64,000 nucleotides of DNA from Tolypothrix sp. PCC 7712 (GCF_025860405.1 NZ_CP063785.1:4836001-4900000); one strand, 5' to 3'; shown: positions 53,139 to 62,126, counted from the stretch's first letter. Numbers and translations: made by a program. Notes: generated from the letters alone by a model not told the origin.

Positions 53139-53354
53139 CTACTTACCTGTTTGAGTGAATTCAACAAGCGCAGCCTTGAAGTCAACGGTTTCTTGAAGGT
53201 TGTTGCTTTGAATACCATTGCGACCAGCATTGAAGCTGCTGATTTGTGCATCATCTAGTTCACTAGTTGCAGCAGCTGCAAAACGACTTGCACCACCAGC
53301 AACGTTATCTAGTTCTTCAGCGGATAGTTCTTGGGGTTGAATGTGGTCAGACAT
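53139..53354 (-). CDS. GG-leader peptide precursor, array copy 2 (type A)
   Basis: 71 residues; leader with ELSAEELDNVAGG, product ASRFAAAATSELDDAQISSF, then NAGRNGIQSNNLQETVDFKA, then ALVEFTQTGK. The product is identical to copies 5 and 6. Followed (3') by a 95-base spacer. Ribosome site AAGGAG. Confidence 0.92.
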   Translation of the reverse strand: MSDHIQPQELSAEELDNVAGGASRFAAAATSELDDAQISSFNAGRNGIQSNNLQETVDFKAALVEFTQTGK

Positions 53355-53462
53355 GATGTTTTCTCCTTGAGGTATGATGGGTTAAAAATTAGTCATAAAG
53401 TTGAGATAGGGGAAAAATCTTGGGGAAGTATCCCCTTTACTCAACGCCGAGTGAATAAAGAA

Positions 53463-53678
53463 CTACTCGCCTGTTTGAGTGAATTCAAACAGCGCAGCCT
53501 TGAAGTCAACGGTTTCTTGAAGGTTGTTGCTTTGAATACCATTGCGACCAGCATTGAAGCTGCTGATTTGTGCATCATCTAGTTCACTAGTTGCAGCAGC
53601 TGCAAAACGACTTGCACCACCAGCAACGTTATCTAGTTCTTCAGCGGATAGTTCTTGGGGTTGAATGTGGTCAGACAT
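53463..53678 (-). CDS. GG-leader peptide precursor, array copy 3 (type A')
   Basis: 71 residues; leader as copy 2 (ELSAEELDNVAGG). The product is as type A but ends ALFEFTQTGE, the tail found in type E copies, so the 3' end looks converted from a type E gene. 108-base spacer on its 3' side. Confidence 0.92.
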   Translation of the reverse strand: MSDHIQPQELSAEELDNVAGGASRFAAAATSELDDAQISSFNAGRNGIQSNNLQETVDFKAALFEFTQTGE

Positions 53679-53786
53679 GATGTTTTCTCCTTGAGGTATG
53701 ATGGGTTAAAAATTAGTCATAAAGTTGAGATAGGGGAAAAATCTTGGGGAAGTATCCCCTTTACTCAACGCCGAGTGAATAAAGAA

Positions 53787-54002
53787 CTACTCGCCTGTTT
53801 GAGTGAATTCAAACAGCGCAGCCTTGAAGTCAACGGTTTCTTGAAGGTTGTTGCTTTGAATACCATTGCGACCAACATTTAAGCTGCTAATTTGTCTATC
53901 TTCTCTTTCACTAGTTGCAGCAGTTGCAAAACGACTTGCACCACCAGCAACGTTATCTAGTTCTTCAGAAGATAATTCTTGGGGTTGAATGTGGTCAGAC
54001 AT
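53787..54002 (-). CDS. GG-leader peptide precursor, array copy 4 (type E)
   Basis: 71 residues; leader with ELSSEELDNVAGG. Product ASRFATAATSEREDRQISSL, then NVGRNGIQSN, then tail ALFEFTQTGE. The product is identical to copy 7. It opens the second three-gene block (copies 4-3-2). Spacer of 108 bases follows. Confidence 0.92.
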   Translation of the reverse strand: MSDHIQPQELSSEELDNVAGGASRFATAATSEREDRQISSLNVGRNGIQSNNLQETVDFKAALFEFTQTGE

Positions 54003-54097
54003 GATGTTTTCTCCTTGAGGTATGATGGGTTAAAAATTAGTCATAAAGTTGAGATAGGGGAAGAATCCCCTGTACTCAACGCCAAGTGAATCAAGAA

Positions 54098-54313
54098 CTA
54101 CTTACCTGTTTGAGTGAATTCAACAAGCGCAGCCTTGAAGTCAACGGTTTCTTGAAGGTTGTTGCTTTGAATACCATTGCGACCAGCATTGAAGCTGCTG
54201 ATTTGTGCATCATCTAGTTCACTAGTTGCAGCAGCTGCAAAACGACTTGCACCACCAGCAACGTTATCTAGTTCTTCAGAAGATAATTCTTGGGGTTGAA
54301 TGTTGTCAGACAT
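54098..54313 (-). CDS. GG-leader peptide precursor, array copy 5 (type A)
   Basis: 71 residues; leader MSDNIQPQELSSEELDNV-AGG (N at position 4 where copies 1-4 have H). Type A product with tail ALVEFTQTGK. Ends the first three-gene block (copies 7-6-5) and is followed by the short 95-base spacer. Confidence 0.92.
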   Translation of the reverse strand: MSDNIQPQELSSEELDNVAGGASRFAAAATSELDDAQISSFNAGRNGIQSNNLQETVDFKAALVEFTQTGK

Positions 54314-54421
54314 GATGTTTTCTCCTTGAGGTATGATGGGTTAAAAATTAGTCATAAAGTTGAGATAGGGGATGAATCTTGGGGAAGTATCCCCTTTACT
54401 CAACGCCAAGTGAATCAAGAA

Positions 54422-54637
54422 CTACTTACCTGTTTGAGTGAATTCAACAAGCGCAGCCTTGAAGTCAACGGTTTCTTGAAGGTTGTTGCTTTGAATACCA
54501 TTGCGACCAGCATTGAAGCTGCTGATTTGTGCATCATCTAGTTCACTAGTTGCAGCAGCTGCAAAACGACTTGCACCACCAGCAACGTTATCTAGTTCTT
54601 CAGAAGATAATTCTTGGGGTTGAATGTTGTCAGACAT
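54422..54637 (-). CDS. GG-leader peptide precursor, array copy 6 (type A)
   Basis: 71 residues, protein identical to copy 5 including leader. Spacer of 108 bases follows. AAGGAG before the ATG. Confidence 0.92.
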   Translation of the reverse strand: MSDNIQPQELSSEELDNVAGGASRFAAAATSELDDAQISSFNAGRNGIQSNNLQETVDFKAALVEFTQTGK

Positions 54638-54745
54638 GATGTTTTCTCCTTGAGGTATGATGGGTTAAAAATTAGTCATAAAGTTGAGATAGGGGAAGAA
54701 TCTTGGGGAAGTATCCCCTTTACTCAACGCCGAGTGAATAAAGAA

Positions 54746-54961
54746 CTACTCGCCTGTTTGAGTGAATTCAAACAGCGCAGCCTTGAAGTCAACGGTTTCT
54801 TGAAGGTTGTTGCTTTGAATACCATTGCGACCAACATTTAAGCTGCTGATTTGTCTATCTTCTCTTTCACTAGTTGCAGCAGTTGCAAAACGACTTGCAC
54901 CACCAGCAACGTTATCTAATTCTTCAGAGGATAGTTCTACGGGTTGAATGTTGTCAGACAT
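54746..54961 (-). CDS. GG-leader peptide precursor, array copy 7 (type E, first in the operon)
   Basis: 71 residues; leader MSDNIQPVELSSEELDNV-AGG with V at position 8. Product identical to copy 4. It is nearest the promoter. Its ribosome region (AAGGAAAAAACATC) differs slightly from the other copies because the repeat unit ends here. Confidence 0.92.
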   Translation of the reverse strand: MSDNIQPVELSSEELDNVAGGASRFATAATSEREDRQISSLNVGRNGIQSNNLQETVDFKAALFEFTQTGE

Positions 54962-55544
54962 GATGTTTTTTCCTTAATGTTTCAGATTGTGTGGAATCCA
55001 GCGCCGAGAGCGATTTGTTTGTTGTTTGCTTTCGCTTTCCTTGCTTGATGTCCCTATAGTACGAATTCAACTCCCCTATACACATCTGAAAAACGTCTAG
55101 GATTCTGTCTAAGCGAAGTAAAGAGAAGCTGTCTGACTTTCGCTTATGGGGTTTAGCTAGGACTAAGACTTTAGTCATAGGCTAAGGGGACTAGTTCCCA
55201 CAAAAGTAGTGAGTTTGCCTTAAAACCTGGAAATTCCACGTTTCTAGCAGTATGAATAGACATAGATCGTCAATTCGTAATTCGTAATACCCTGCGGGAA
55301 GCGCAAAGCGCTACGTAGTTCGTAATTATGAATTGTGATTTGTTGCCTGTTATCCAGATCCCCGACTTCTTCAAGAAGTCGGGGATCTAACAACCGCTAA
55401 ATTTGCTTAATTAATTTATGGCACTAAATATTATTAGCAAAGGTTAGTGGGTGGATAATTTAAAAACAAATAAAAAATCAAAATATCCTATTAATTTAAT
55501 GTGCATGAATTGGTAAACATTTTGTAAGCAAAGAGGAAACAGCA
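54962..55544. other. Divergent promoter region of the peptide array and the haem sensor
   Basis: About 580 bases. It holds the array promoter and leader on the left, an ATTCGTA palindromic tract (55272-55336), the 33-bp palindrome at 55356-55388 and an AT-rich segment before the gene at 55545. A short leftward frame at 54954-55178 has no ribosome site and I do not accept it. Confidence 0.5.
55356..55388. repeat. 33-bp palindrome, second copy
   Basis: AGATCCCCGACTTCTT and AAGAAGTCGGGGATCT; identical to 32241-32273 except in the loop. Confidence 0.8.
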
Positions 55545-56609
55545 ATGTTGAACAGATTTAAATTAGCAACTAAATTTACCTTTCTTCTATCGCTGGTTTT
55601 CCTCTGTGCGATCGCAGTCAGTGGTTTTACTTTATCTCATGCACTAGAACATAAGGCGGAAGCCGAAATTGGTTACCGTAGCCAAATTCTGGCAGAGACG
55701 ATGGACTCTATCAGAAACTTCACCAACACAAAAGTCAGTCCTCTGCTGTTACCGATGGTGGAAACTCAATCGACCTTTGTCCCGGAGACGATTCCCAGTT
55801 ATGCAGTTAGAGAAGTGTTTGAAAATCTGCGGAAAAATCCAGAATATAAAGATTACTTTTATAAAGATGCCAATCTCAATCCCACCAATATGAGGGATAA
55901 GGCTGATACATTTGAGATGCAGGTTATTGAACGATTTCGCAACGAACCAGAACTGAAAAACATTTCAGGTTTCCGCGATTCTTTTGAAGAAAAACTGTTC
56001 TATAGCGCTCGTCCTTTTGTTGTTAAAAACCCTACTTGTTTACGCTGCCATAGTACACCGGAAGCTGCGCCAAGAAGTCATGTTTTAAGTTACGGTTCCG
56101 AAAATGGCTATGGATGGGAACTCAATAAAGTGCTAGGTACTCAAATCATTTACCTTCCTGCTAAAAAGGTATTTGATGATGCTAACCGTGCTTTTATATT
56201 ATTCATTAGCTTATTTATTGTTATCTTCGCTGTAGTAATTTTATTAATTAATTATTTACTGAAACGCAATGTGCTACAACCCCTCAAACCAATGGCACAA
56301 TTAGCGCAGAAAATGACTATGGCTCAAATTAGTTCTGAAGAAGCGGAAGAATTTGACCGCCAAAAGCTCACACCCATCGTTAAACGCAATGATGAATTAG
56401 GACAGATGGGGAGAGTTTTTCAACGCATGATGCATGAAATTTATGCTCGTGAACAACAAATGACGCAGCAATTACAAAAACTCAGAATCGAAATTGATGA
56501 AACAAGACGCGCGCGTCAAGTTGCAGAAATTGAGGGATCAGAATCATTCCAACAATTGCAAGAAGAAGCAAGGATTATGAGAAGTAAACGCAACAACGGG
56601 AATCAGTGA
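55545..56609 (+). CDS. Haem-c sensor with Tll0287-like (DUF3365) domain and HAMP
   Basis: 354 residues. N-terminal helix (FTFLLSLVFLCAIAVSGFTL), then an extracytoplasmic DUF3365 domain with a C-x-x-C-H haem site (C165-LR-C168-H169 in NPTCLRCHSTP), a second helix (about 216-240, FILFISLFIVIFAVVILLIN), a HAMP linker (LKRNVLQPLKPMAQLAQKMT) and a C-terminal coiled coil with no enzymatic domain. It looks like a haem-based redox or gas sensor that signals through a partner. GAGG lies ten bases before ATG. A ParA-like ATPase gene follows on the same strand, 116 bases on, across simple repeats. Confidence 0.85.
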   Translation: MLNRFKLATKFTFLLSLVFLCAIAVSGFTLSHALEHKAEAEIGYRSQILAETMDSIRNFTNTKVSPLLLPMVETQSTFVPETIPSYAVREVFENLRKNPEYKDYFYKDANLNPTNMRDKADTFEMQVIERFRNEPELKNISGFRDSFEEKLFYSARPFVVKNPTCLRCHSTPEAAPRSHVLSYGSENGYGWELNKVLGTQIIYLPAKKVFDDANRAFILFISLFIVIFAVVILLINYLLKRNVLQPLKPMAQLAQKMTMAQISSEEAEEFDRQKLTPIVKRNDELGQMGRVFQRMMHEIYAREQQMTQQLQKLRIEIDETRRARQVAEIEGSESFQQLQEEARIMRSKRNNGNQ

Positions 56610-56725
56610 AGATGAGGGGGATGAGGGAGATGAAGAAGACAAATACTAATTACCCATTCCCCATTCCCCATTCCCCAATTACGAATTACGAATTACGAAC
56701 TACTAATTACCATTGAGGTTTTATC

Positions 56726-57517
56726 GTGTCTGAAATAATTTCTGTGCATTCATTCCGTGGCGGAACTGGTAAATCAAACGTTACAAGTAATCTGGCTACT
56801 TTAATTGCTCGTTCTGGAAAGCGAGTAGGAGTTGTTGATACTGATATTCAATCTCCTGGTATTCATGTTTTGTTTGGGTTAGAAGAAGCACGCATTCGCT
56901 ATACCCTGAATGATTATTTATGGGGACGTTGTGCGATTGAAGATGCAGTTTATGATGTGAGTTCTGTGCTTAAACAAAAACCATCTTTATTTAGCCGTCA
57001 GGGAAATATTTATCTCTTGCCTTCTAGTATTAAGATGAGTGATATTTCTCGGATTTTACGCGAAGGTTATGACGCGCGCTTGCTGAATGATGGTTTACGC
57101 CATTTAGTAAAGCGTTTAAAACTAGATTATCTATTAATTGATACTCACCCTGGTATTAACGAAGAAACTTTGCTTTCAATTATTCTTTCTGATACCTTGG
57201 TGTTGATTCTACGTCCAGATAAACAAGATTACCAAGGGACAGCCGTAGCAGTTGATGTGGCGAAGAAATTAGAAGTACCAAAAATGCTTTTAGTGGTTAA
57301 CAAAGCACTACCATCTTTAAATTTTAATGAGTTACGGCAAAAAATCCAAAGTACCTACGCCACCCCTGTAGCTGGAATTTTACCTGTGAGTGAAGAGATG
57401 TTCAATTTAGGCAGTAGTGGCATTTTCAGCTTACAGTATCCCAATCATCCTTGGACAGAAACAATCAGTGCGATCGCAAAACAAGTTATGGGTACTAAAA
57501 CAAAATCTATGGTGTAA
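56726..57517 (+). CDS. ParA/MinD-family P-loop ATPase
   Basis: 263 residues. The deviant Walker A is SFRGGTGKSNVTSNLATLI (GGTGKS with the signature Lys pattern of the ParA/MinD group), followed by VGVVDTDIQSPGIHVLFG and LDYLLIDTHPGINEETLLS (Walker B-like), and NKALPSLN. Family members act as dimeric switches that position proteins or complexes. There is no C-terminal amphipathic helix as in MinD. GTG start with GAGG eight bases before. It follows the haem-HAMP sensor and is divergent from the peptide export operon; a shared role with that is speculation. Confidence 0.88.
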   Translation: MSEIISVHSFRGGTGKSNVTSNLATLIARSGKRVGVVDTDIQSPGIHVLFGLEEARIRYTLNDYLWGRCAIEDAVYDVSSVLKQKPSLFSRQGNIYLLPSSIKMSDISRILREGYDARLLNDGLRHLVKRLKLDYLLIDTHPGINEETLLSIILSDTLVLILRPDKQDYQGTAVAVDVAKKLEVPKMLLVVNKALPSLNFNELRQKIQSTYATPVAGILPVSEEMFNLGSSGIFSLQYPNHPWTETISAIAKQVMGTKTKSMV

Positions 57518-57719
57518 TTTATATCACTATTAACTTGAATAATATCATGCAAATTTTCCATCCCCGTAAGGGGTTCAAGCATGTTACCATCTTTCTCGAT
57601 GCGTTACGCTATCGCTAACGCATCCTACAATTTAAGGTTTACTTTATATGGTAAGTCTTTAACTGAACAAGATACAGCAGATTCGATGTTTATAAGGTAC
57701 AGCAACTAATTGAAAAAAG

Positions 57720-57831
57720 TAAAGAGTAATAAGTAAATTTCCTACTCATTACTCATTACTCATTACTCATTACTCATTACTCATTACTCATTACTCATTA
57801 CTCATTACTCATTACTCATTACTCATTACTC
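57720..57831. repeat. (TACTCAT)n heptamer array
   Basis: About thirteen tandem TACTCAT units (CTACTCATTACTCATTACTC and on). It separates the ATPase gene from the convergent gene at 57865. The same heptamer is at 8575-8600 and 49100-49128. Confidence 0.95.
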
Positions 57832-57864
57832 ATGATGTACCTCACTTACTTCAAAAGTGCTGTA

Positions 57865-59130
57865 TTACTCATCTTCATCCCAATCATCATCTTCGCTCCA
57901 ATATTGTCGCGGTGCGTCGCCGTGAATTTCTAAAATTTTGGCTTTTTTAATTTTGTTATCTAGTGGTTGAATGTCTTCTAATTGCACATTAAATTGCCAA
58001 TTATCGCCAAAATCATAAAGATAAGTCATGCTTGTCCCCAGTTCTAATGGTAAATCACCAATACGGACTTGATCGGCAAATGGGGGTGATTCTGTATAGG
58101 GATGACCTATTGTACAAGTACGACCAAAACGGTCTTTATAACTAAATTCATATAGGTGATCGTAGTCGAAATCAAAAGCATCAAGAATTGTGCTAGCTAA
58201 CCAGCTTAATTCTCTTTTGGCTGGGATAGCAATTCGTCGCCAAGATTTAGCAACCGATACTTTAAAAATATAAATACCATCAGTAAATCCTTGTTTGGGT
58301 AGGATTAAATTATTTTGCCATTCAGGAAAGAACGGCTGAAAATGAGGCTGTAATTGCCCAAAATTTATATTTATTTCTTCTTCAAATTTGCCTGTAATTC
58401 CTACTGGAAAGAGTAACCTAAACATCGCATCACCAAGGGGTAAACGTTCTACACTGGTAATGCGCCATCCCTTACCTTCTTGAGCTTTTGCTTGTTGAAT
58501 GGTTAGTAATCCAAATAATTCTAATAAAGCAATATTATGCAGACCAGGATAATAGCCAAGAACTTGTTGGTCGTCATATTTAGCTAACTTTAAGCCTTGA
58601 TCGGGAATCCGCGCCCAAAATTGAATACATTTAAATAAATTATTCCATGTATCTTGGCGCTCACCTAAAATTTCGTTATTTCCCCAAATTAACCAAGCTT
58701 CTAATAAGGTAAAATAACGTTCTGTAAAATTGAGCTTAGACCAAGATTCTAAAACAGCTTCATCTAATACTAAAAACTGTTTTCTACCTTGAGATTTAAT
58801 TTGCACGATTCCTGAACTACGTAATAACAGATAAAGCCCATTGATGTAAGGATATGATTTTTGTACAGGACGTTTCAGTTTAGTATCAATTGGGTGGCTT
58901 AACTGTAAATTTAGTTCCGATAAGACTTTTAGTGGTAAAAGATGATTAACGCTACTGACTTCTACACCTTTTGGTTGGATAAAATCGATTAAAGATTGGA
59001 AGTCACGCAGAATTGTCCCTGGTTGATTTTCATCGATACTGAGTTCTGTGAACAGTGCTTGCTGTGACTCTGTAATATAAGGTAGTTCCTGATTTAGAGT
59101 CAGGTTGATGCTGGCAAATAAGTCTTCCAT
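57865..59130 (-). CDS. Plasmid pRiA4b ORF-3-like protein
   Basis: 421 residues. The C-terminal ~150 match the pRiA4b ORF-3 family: IYIFKVSVAKSWRRIAIPAK, TILDAFDFDYDHLYEFSYKD, FADQVRIGDLPLELGTSMTY, LYDFGDNWQFNVQLEDI, then a short acidic end (SEDDDWDEDE). The N-terminal ~270 residues are helical and not recognised. The family occurs on plasmids and in some transposons (a passenger in IS1096), but is also chromosomal; its function is unknown. It is monocistronic and soluble. Confidence 0.85.
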   Translation of the reverse strand: MEDLFASINLTLNQELPYITESQQALFTELSIDENQPGTILRDFQSLIDFIQPKGVEVSSVNHLLPLKVLSELNLQLSHPIDTKLKRPVQKSYPYINGLYLLLRSSGIVQIKSQGRKQFLVLDEAVLESWSKLNFTERYFTLLEAWLIWGNNEILGERQDTWNNLFKCIQFWARIPDQGLKLAKYDDQQVLGYYPGLHNIALLELFGLLTIQQAKAQEGKGWRITSVERLPLGDAMFRLLFPVGITGKFEEEININFGQLQPHFQPFFPEWQNNLILPKQGFTDGIYIFKVSVAKSWRRIAIPAKRELSWLASTILDAFDFDYDHLYEFSYKDRFGRTCTIGHPYTESPPFADQVRIGDLPLELGTSMTYLYDFGDNWQFNVQLEDIQPLDNKIKKAKILEIHGDAPRQYWSEDDDWDEDE

Positions 59131-59288
59131 AATTCAAAAATTTAAATTGAATTAAAAAATTAAATTTAGTTTTTGGACTAGCACACAATTATTCGATATT
59201 TATACTACGAATGAATAATTAAACAAACTTCGGCAAAGATGAATGGTAATATTTTCGCTTGCTAGCTAAAAATTATCTGAACTTTGAT

Positions 59289-59825
59289 ATGAACAGTAAC
59301 ACTCGCTTACAGATGATTCTCGCTGATTCACCTGTAGGGATGATTTTAAGAGCGATCGCACCACTTCACCTACCTGACTGGTGGTTAGCAGGCGGTGCGG
59401 TGCGAAATACTGTTTGGCGGGCAATTTTTGGTAATGATTGCGCTTTAGTAATCAAAGACTTTGATATTGCATTTTTCGATATCCAAGGAAACCGTTCCCA
59501 AGAACAAGCAGCAAAAGCTATTCTCCAAGAACAGTTTCCTAACCAAGAGTTTGATGTCAAAAATCAAGCCAGTTTTGCCCGGTGGCGTGATGGCGAAAGA
59601 ACCTACAATAGTACAGAAGACGGCATCGCCCAATGGTTACATACTGCAACGGCTGTAGGAGTGCGGTTAAATGCTCAAGGAGAATGGCAATTTTTTACCC
59701 CCTACGGTTTGGATGATTTATTTAATGGCATCATCCGCCCTACACCCGTAAATATTGATAATCATCATGCTCGTCAAAAAGCATCTAGTTTCTTACAAAA
59801 ATGTCCTTATTTGCAACTAGCCTAG
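59289..59825 (+). CDS. Nucleotidyltransferase-family protein (NTP_transf_6)
   Basis: 178 residues from ATG 59289; a TTG at 59259 would add ten residues, and no clear ribosome site decides. The nucleotidyltransferase core is WWLAGGAVRNTVWRAIFGND (G-G-x-V-R-N-x(n)-W) with KDFDIAFFD as the metal-binding D-x-D strand. The rest fits the family: ASFARWRDGERTYNSTEDGI, and LDDLFNGIIRPTP. It may transfer a nucleotide to a protein, sugar or RNA; no partner is nearby. Confidence 0.85.
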   Translation: MNSNTRLQMILADSPVGMILRAIAPLHLPDWWLAGGAVRNTVWRAIFGNDCALVIKDFDIAFFDIQGNRSQEQAAKAILQEQFPNQEFDVKNQASFARWRDGERTYNSTEDGIAQWLHTATAVGVRLNAQGEWQFFTPYGLDDLFNGIIRPTPVNIDNHHARQKASSFLQKCPYLQLA

Positions 59826-59856
59826 AGTAATTTTATTTGTTTTTATTGATAAAACG

Positions 59857-59888
59857 TAGGGTGTGTTGTCGCGCAGCGCAACGCACCA
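59857..59888. repeat. Short palindromic repeat (GTGTGTTGTCGCGCAGCGCA...)
   Basis: TAGGGTGTGTTGTCGCGCAG followed by CGCAACGCACC; the same palindrome family as 31047-31132. CCCCCTT heptamers follow. Confidence 0.65.
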
Positions 59889-60020
59889 TTCCCCCTTCCC
59901 CCTTCCCCCTTCCCCAATCCCCAGCCCCCAACCCCCCGAAAACGCACCGCGATCGCTACATTAGAAGAATATAAACAAAAATCATAATTAACCAAGAGCG
60001 ATCGCATCTCACACACAATC

Positions 60021-62126
60021 ATGACTCAAAGTGCTACTCTTTCTCAGAATCCCCTACTCAAGGGTGCTGGCTTACCTCCCTTTGCGGAAATCAAAGCGGA
60101 ACAAGTAATCCCAGCCTTCAAGGAACTGTTAACAGAACTGGATTCCGAACTTACTGCTTTAGAAAAGAATGTACAGCCTACTTGGAGCGGTTTAGTAGAA
60201 CCTTTAGACAAAATCTCAGACAAGCTGTCTTGGAGTTGGGGTATAGTCAACCATTTAATGGGTGTCAAGAATAGCCCAGAACTACGGGAAGCTCATGAAG
60301 CAGTGCAACCAGATGTGGTGCAATTTATCACCAAACTGGGTCAAAGCCAACCTCTTTACAATGCTTTTAAGGCTCTCCATGCTAGTGATGCTTGGAAGGG
60401 CTTAGAATCAGCACAGCAAAGAATTGTAGAAGCTGCGATTCGGGATGCGGAACTTTCTGGTGTGGGCTTAGAAGGAGAAGCAAAGGAACGTTTCAACGCT
60501 ATTCAGATGGAGTTAGCAGAACTTTCGAGTAAGTTCTCTAACCATGTCCTCGATGCTACCAAAGCCTTTAGCATCACCCTCACCACCAAAGAAGAAATCG
60601 ACGGCTTACCCCAAAGTTTACTGAGTTTAGCAGCCCAAGCCGCTCGTGCTGCTGGGGAAGAAAATGCGACACCAGAAAATGGCCCCTGGCGCATCACTTT
60701 AGATTTCCCTAGTTATGGCCCCTTTATGCAGCACAGCACCCGCCGGGATTTGCGCGAACAGCTGTACAAAGCTTTTATTAGTCGTGCTGCATCCGGCGAG
60801 TTAGATAATAATCCCCTCATTGACCGTATATTAGAATTACGCCAAGAACTATCTGGGTTACTAGGTTTTAACAACTTTGCGGAATTAAGCCTAGCTAGTA
60901 AAATGGCTCCCAATGTCGAAGCTGTGGAAGCACTGTTAGAAGAACTGCGTCGCGTTAGTTATGATGCAGCCGTTAAAGATTTAGCAGAACTCAAAGCCTT
61001 TGCCGCCTCCAAAGGTGCAAAAGAAGCTGAAGATTTAAAACATTGGGATATTAGCTTCTGGGCGGAACGTCAGCGAGAAGAAAAATTCTCCTTTACTGCG
61101 GAAGAATTACGCCCTTACTTCCCCCTTCCCCAAGTCCTCGATGGCTTATTTGGCTTAGTTAATCGCTTATTTGGCGTTACAGTCACCCCCGCCGATGGTC
61201 AAGCCCCAGTATGGCATGAGGATGTGCGTTATTTCCAAATAGCTGATGAAACAGGCGCTGCGATCGCCTACTTTTATTTAGATCCCTACAGCCGCCCCGC
61301 CGAAAAACGTGGTGGTGCGTGGATGGATGTCTGCATTAATCGTGGCAAAACTGCGGAAAATGGTAGCAGCAGCGTTCGTTTGCCTGTAGCATATTTAGTC
61401 TGTAACCAAACTCCCCCCATTGATGACAAGCCCAGCTTAATGACTTTCAATGAAGTGGAAACCCTCTTCCACGAGTTTGGGCATGGTTTACAGCATATGC
61501 TTACCAAAGTTGATTATACTGGTGCTGCTGGTATAAATAACGTCGAATGGGATGCAGTCGAACTACCCAGTCAGTTTATGGAAAACTGGTGCTACGAACG
61601 CCCCACTTTGTTTGGCATGGCGAAGCACTATGAAACAGGTGAACCGCTACCAGAGCATTATTACCAAAAGCTGATCGCAGCCCGCAACTATATGAGTGGT
61701 AGTGCGATGTTACGGCAACTCCACTTTAGCAGTGTCGATTTAGAACTCCACTCTCGCTATCGTCCTGGTGGCGCTGAAACCCCTGCTGATGTCCGCCATC
61801 GCATAGCCAAAACTACCACCGTTATACCCCCATTACCAGAAGATGCTTTCTTATGTGCATTTGGGCACATCTTTGGCGGTGGTTATGCGGCAGGTTACTA
61901 CAGCTACAAATGGGCGGAAGTTTTGAGTGCTGACGCTTTTGCTGCTTTTGAAGAAGTTGGACTGGAAGACGAAGCTGCGATTAAAGCTACAGGTAGACGC
62001 TACCGTGATACAGTGCTGGCGCTGGGTGGTAGCAAGCACCCAATGGAAGTATTTAAAACCTTCCGGGGACGTGAACCGAGTACCGCGCCTTTGCTGCGAC
62101 ACAATGGTTTAGCGGCGACAGCTTAA
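60021..62126 (+). CDS. prlC: M3-family oligopeptidase (oligopeptidase A type)
   Basis: 701 residues, full length for the family. Zinc site H-E-x-x-H is FHEFGHGLQHML (H484, H488) with the third ligand Glu in NNVEWDAVELPSQFMENW. Other blocks: YGPFMQHSTRRDLREQLYKA, YFYLDPYSRPAEKRGGAWMD (substrate-side), and YAAGYYSYKWAEVLSADAFA. It cleaves short peptides in the cytoplasm, including leader and signal peptide remnants. There is no signal peptide. The preceding 60 bases contain GCGATCGC near the start. It is single, with repeats both sides; the symbol is given by family, not by locus. Confidence 0.9.
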   Translation: MTQSATLSQNPLLKGAGLPPFAEIKAEQVIPAFKELLTELDSELTALEKNVQPTWSGLVEPLDKISDKLSWSWGIVNHLMGVKNSPELREAHEAVQPDVVQFITKLGQSQPLYNAFKALHASDAWKGLESAQQRIVEAAIRDAELSGVGLEGEAKERFNAIQMELAELSSKFSNHVLDATKAFSITLTTKEEIDGLPQSLLSLAAQAARAAGEENATPENGPWRITLDFPSYGPFMQHSTRRDLREQLYKAFISRAASGELDNNPLIDRILELRQELSGLLGFNNFAELSLASKMAPNVEAVEALLEELRRVSYDAAVKDLAELKAFAASKGAKEAEDLKHWDISFWAERQREEKFSFTAEELRPYFPLPQVLDGLFGLVNRLFGVTVTPADGQAPVWHEDVRYFQIADETGAAIAYFYLDPYSRPAEKRGGAWMDVCINRGKTAENGSSSVRLPVAYLVCNQTPPIDDKPSLMTFNEVETLFHEFGHGLQHMLTKVDYTGAAGINNVEWDAVELPSQFMENWCYERPTLFGMAKHYETGEPLPEHYYQKLIAARNYMSGSAMLRQLHFSSVDLELHSRYRPGGAETPADVRHRIAKTTTVIPPLPEDAFLCAFGHIFGGGYAAGYYSYKWAEVLSADAFAAFEEVGLEDEAAIKATGRRYRDTVLALGGSKHPMEVFKTFRGREPSTAPLLRHNGLAATA

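Larger units (their letters stand above)
52828..54961 (-). repeat. Seven-unit tandem gene array with three-unit higher-order period
   Basis: Gene units of 216 bp alternate with 108-, 108- and 95-bp spacers. From the 5' end: E-108-A-108-A-95, then E-108-A'-108-A-95, then copy 1. The short spacer lacks a TTGGGGAAGTATC-like block. The spacers are nearly identical in sequence, so a block of about 959 bp was duplicated as a whole. Confidence 0.92.

Noticed and set aside
53331..54841. Repeated rightward frames (MGLNVVRHDVFSLRYDGL and on) antisense to the precursor genes
   Set aside because: They are mirror frames of the duplicated array. They lack ribosome sites, while the opposite strand has perfect ones and clear leader peptides.
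54954..55178. Leftward 74-codon frame upstream of the array
   Set aside because: It overlaps the leader region of copy 7 and has no ribosome site or recognisable fold.
57555..57590. TTTTCCATCCCCGTAAGGGG followed by TTCAAGCATG looks like a cyanobacterial CRISPR repeat
   Set aside because: Only one copy is present, with no spacer array and no cas gene nearby. At most it is a stray repeat-like hairpin.
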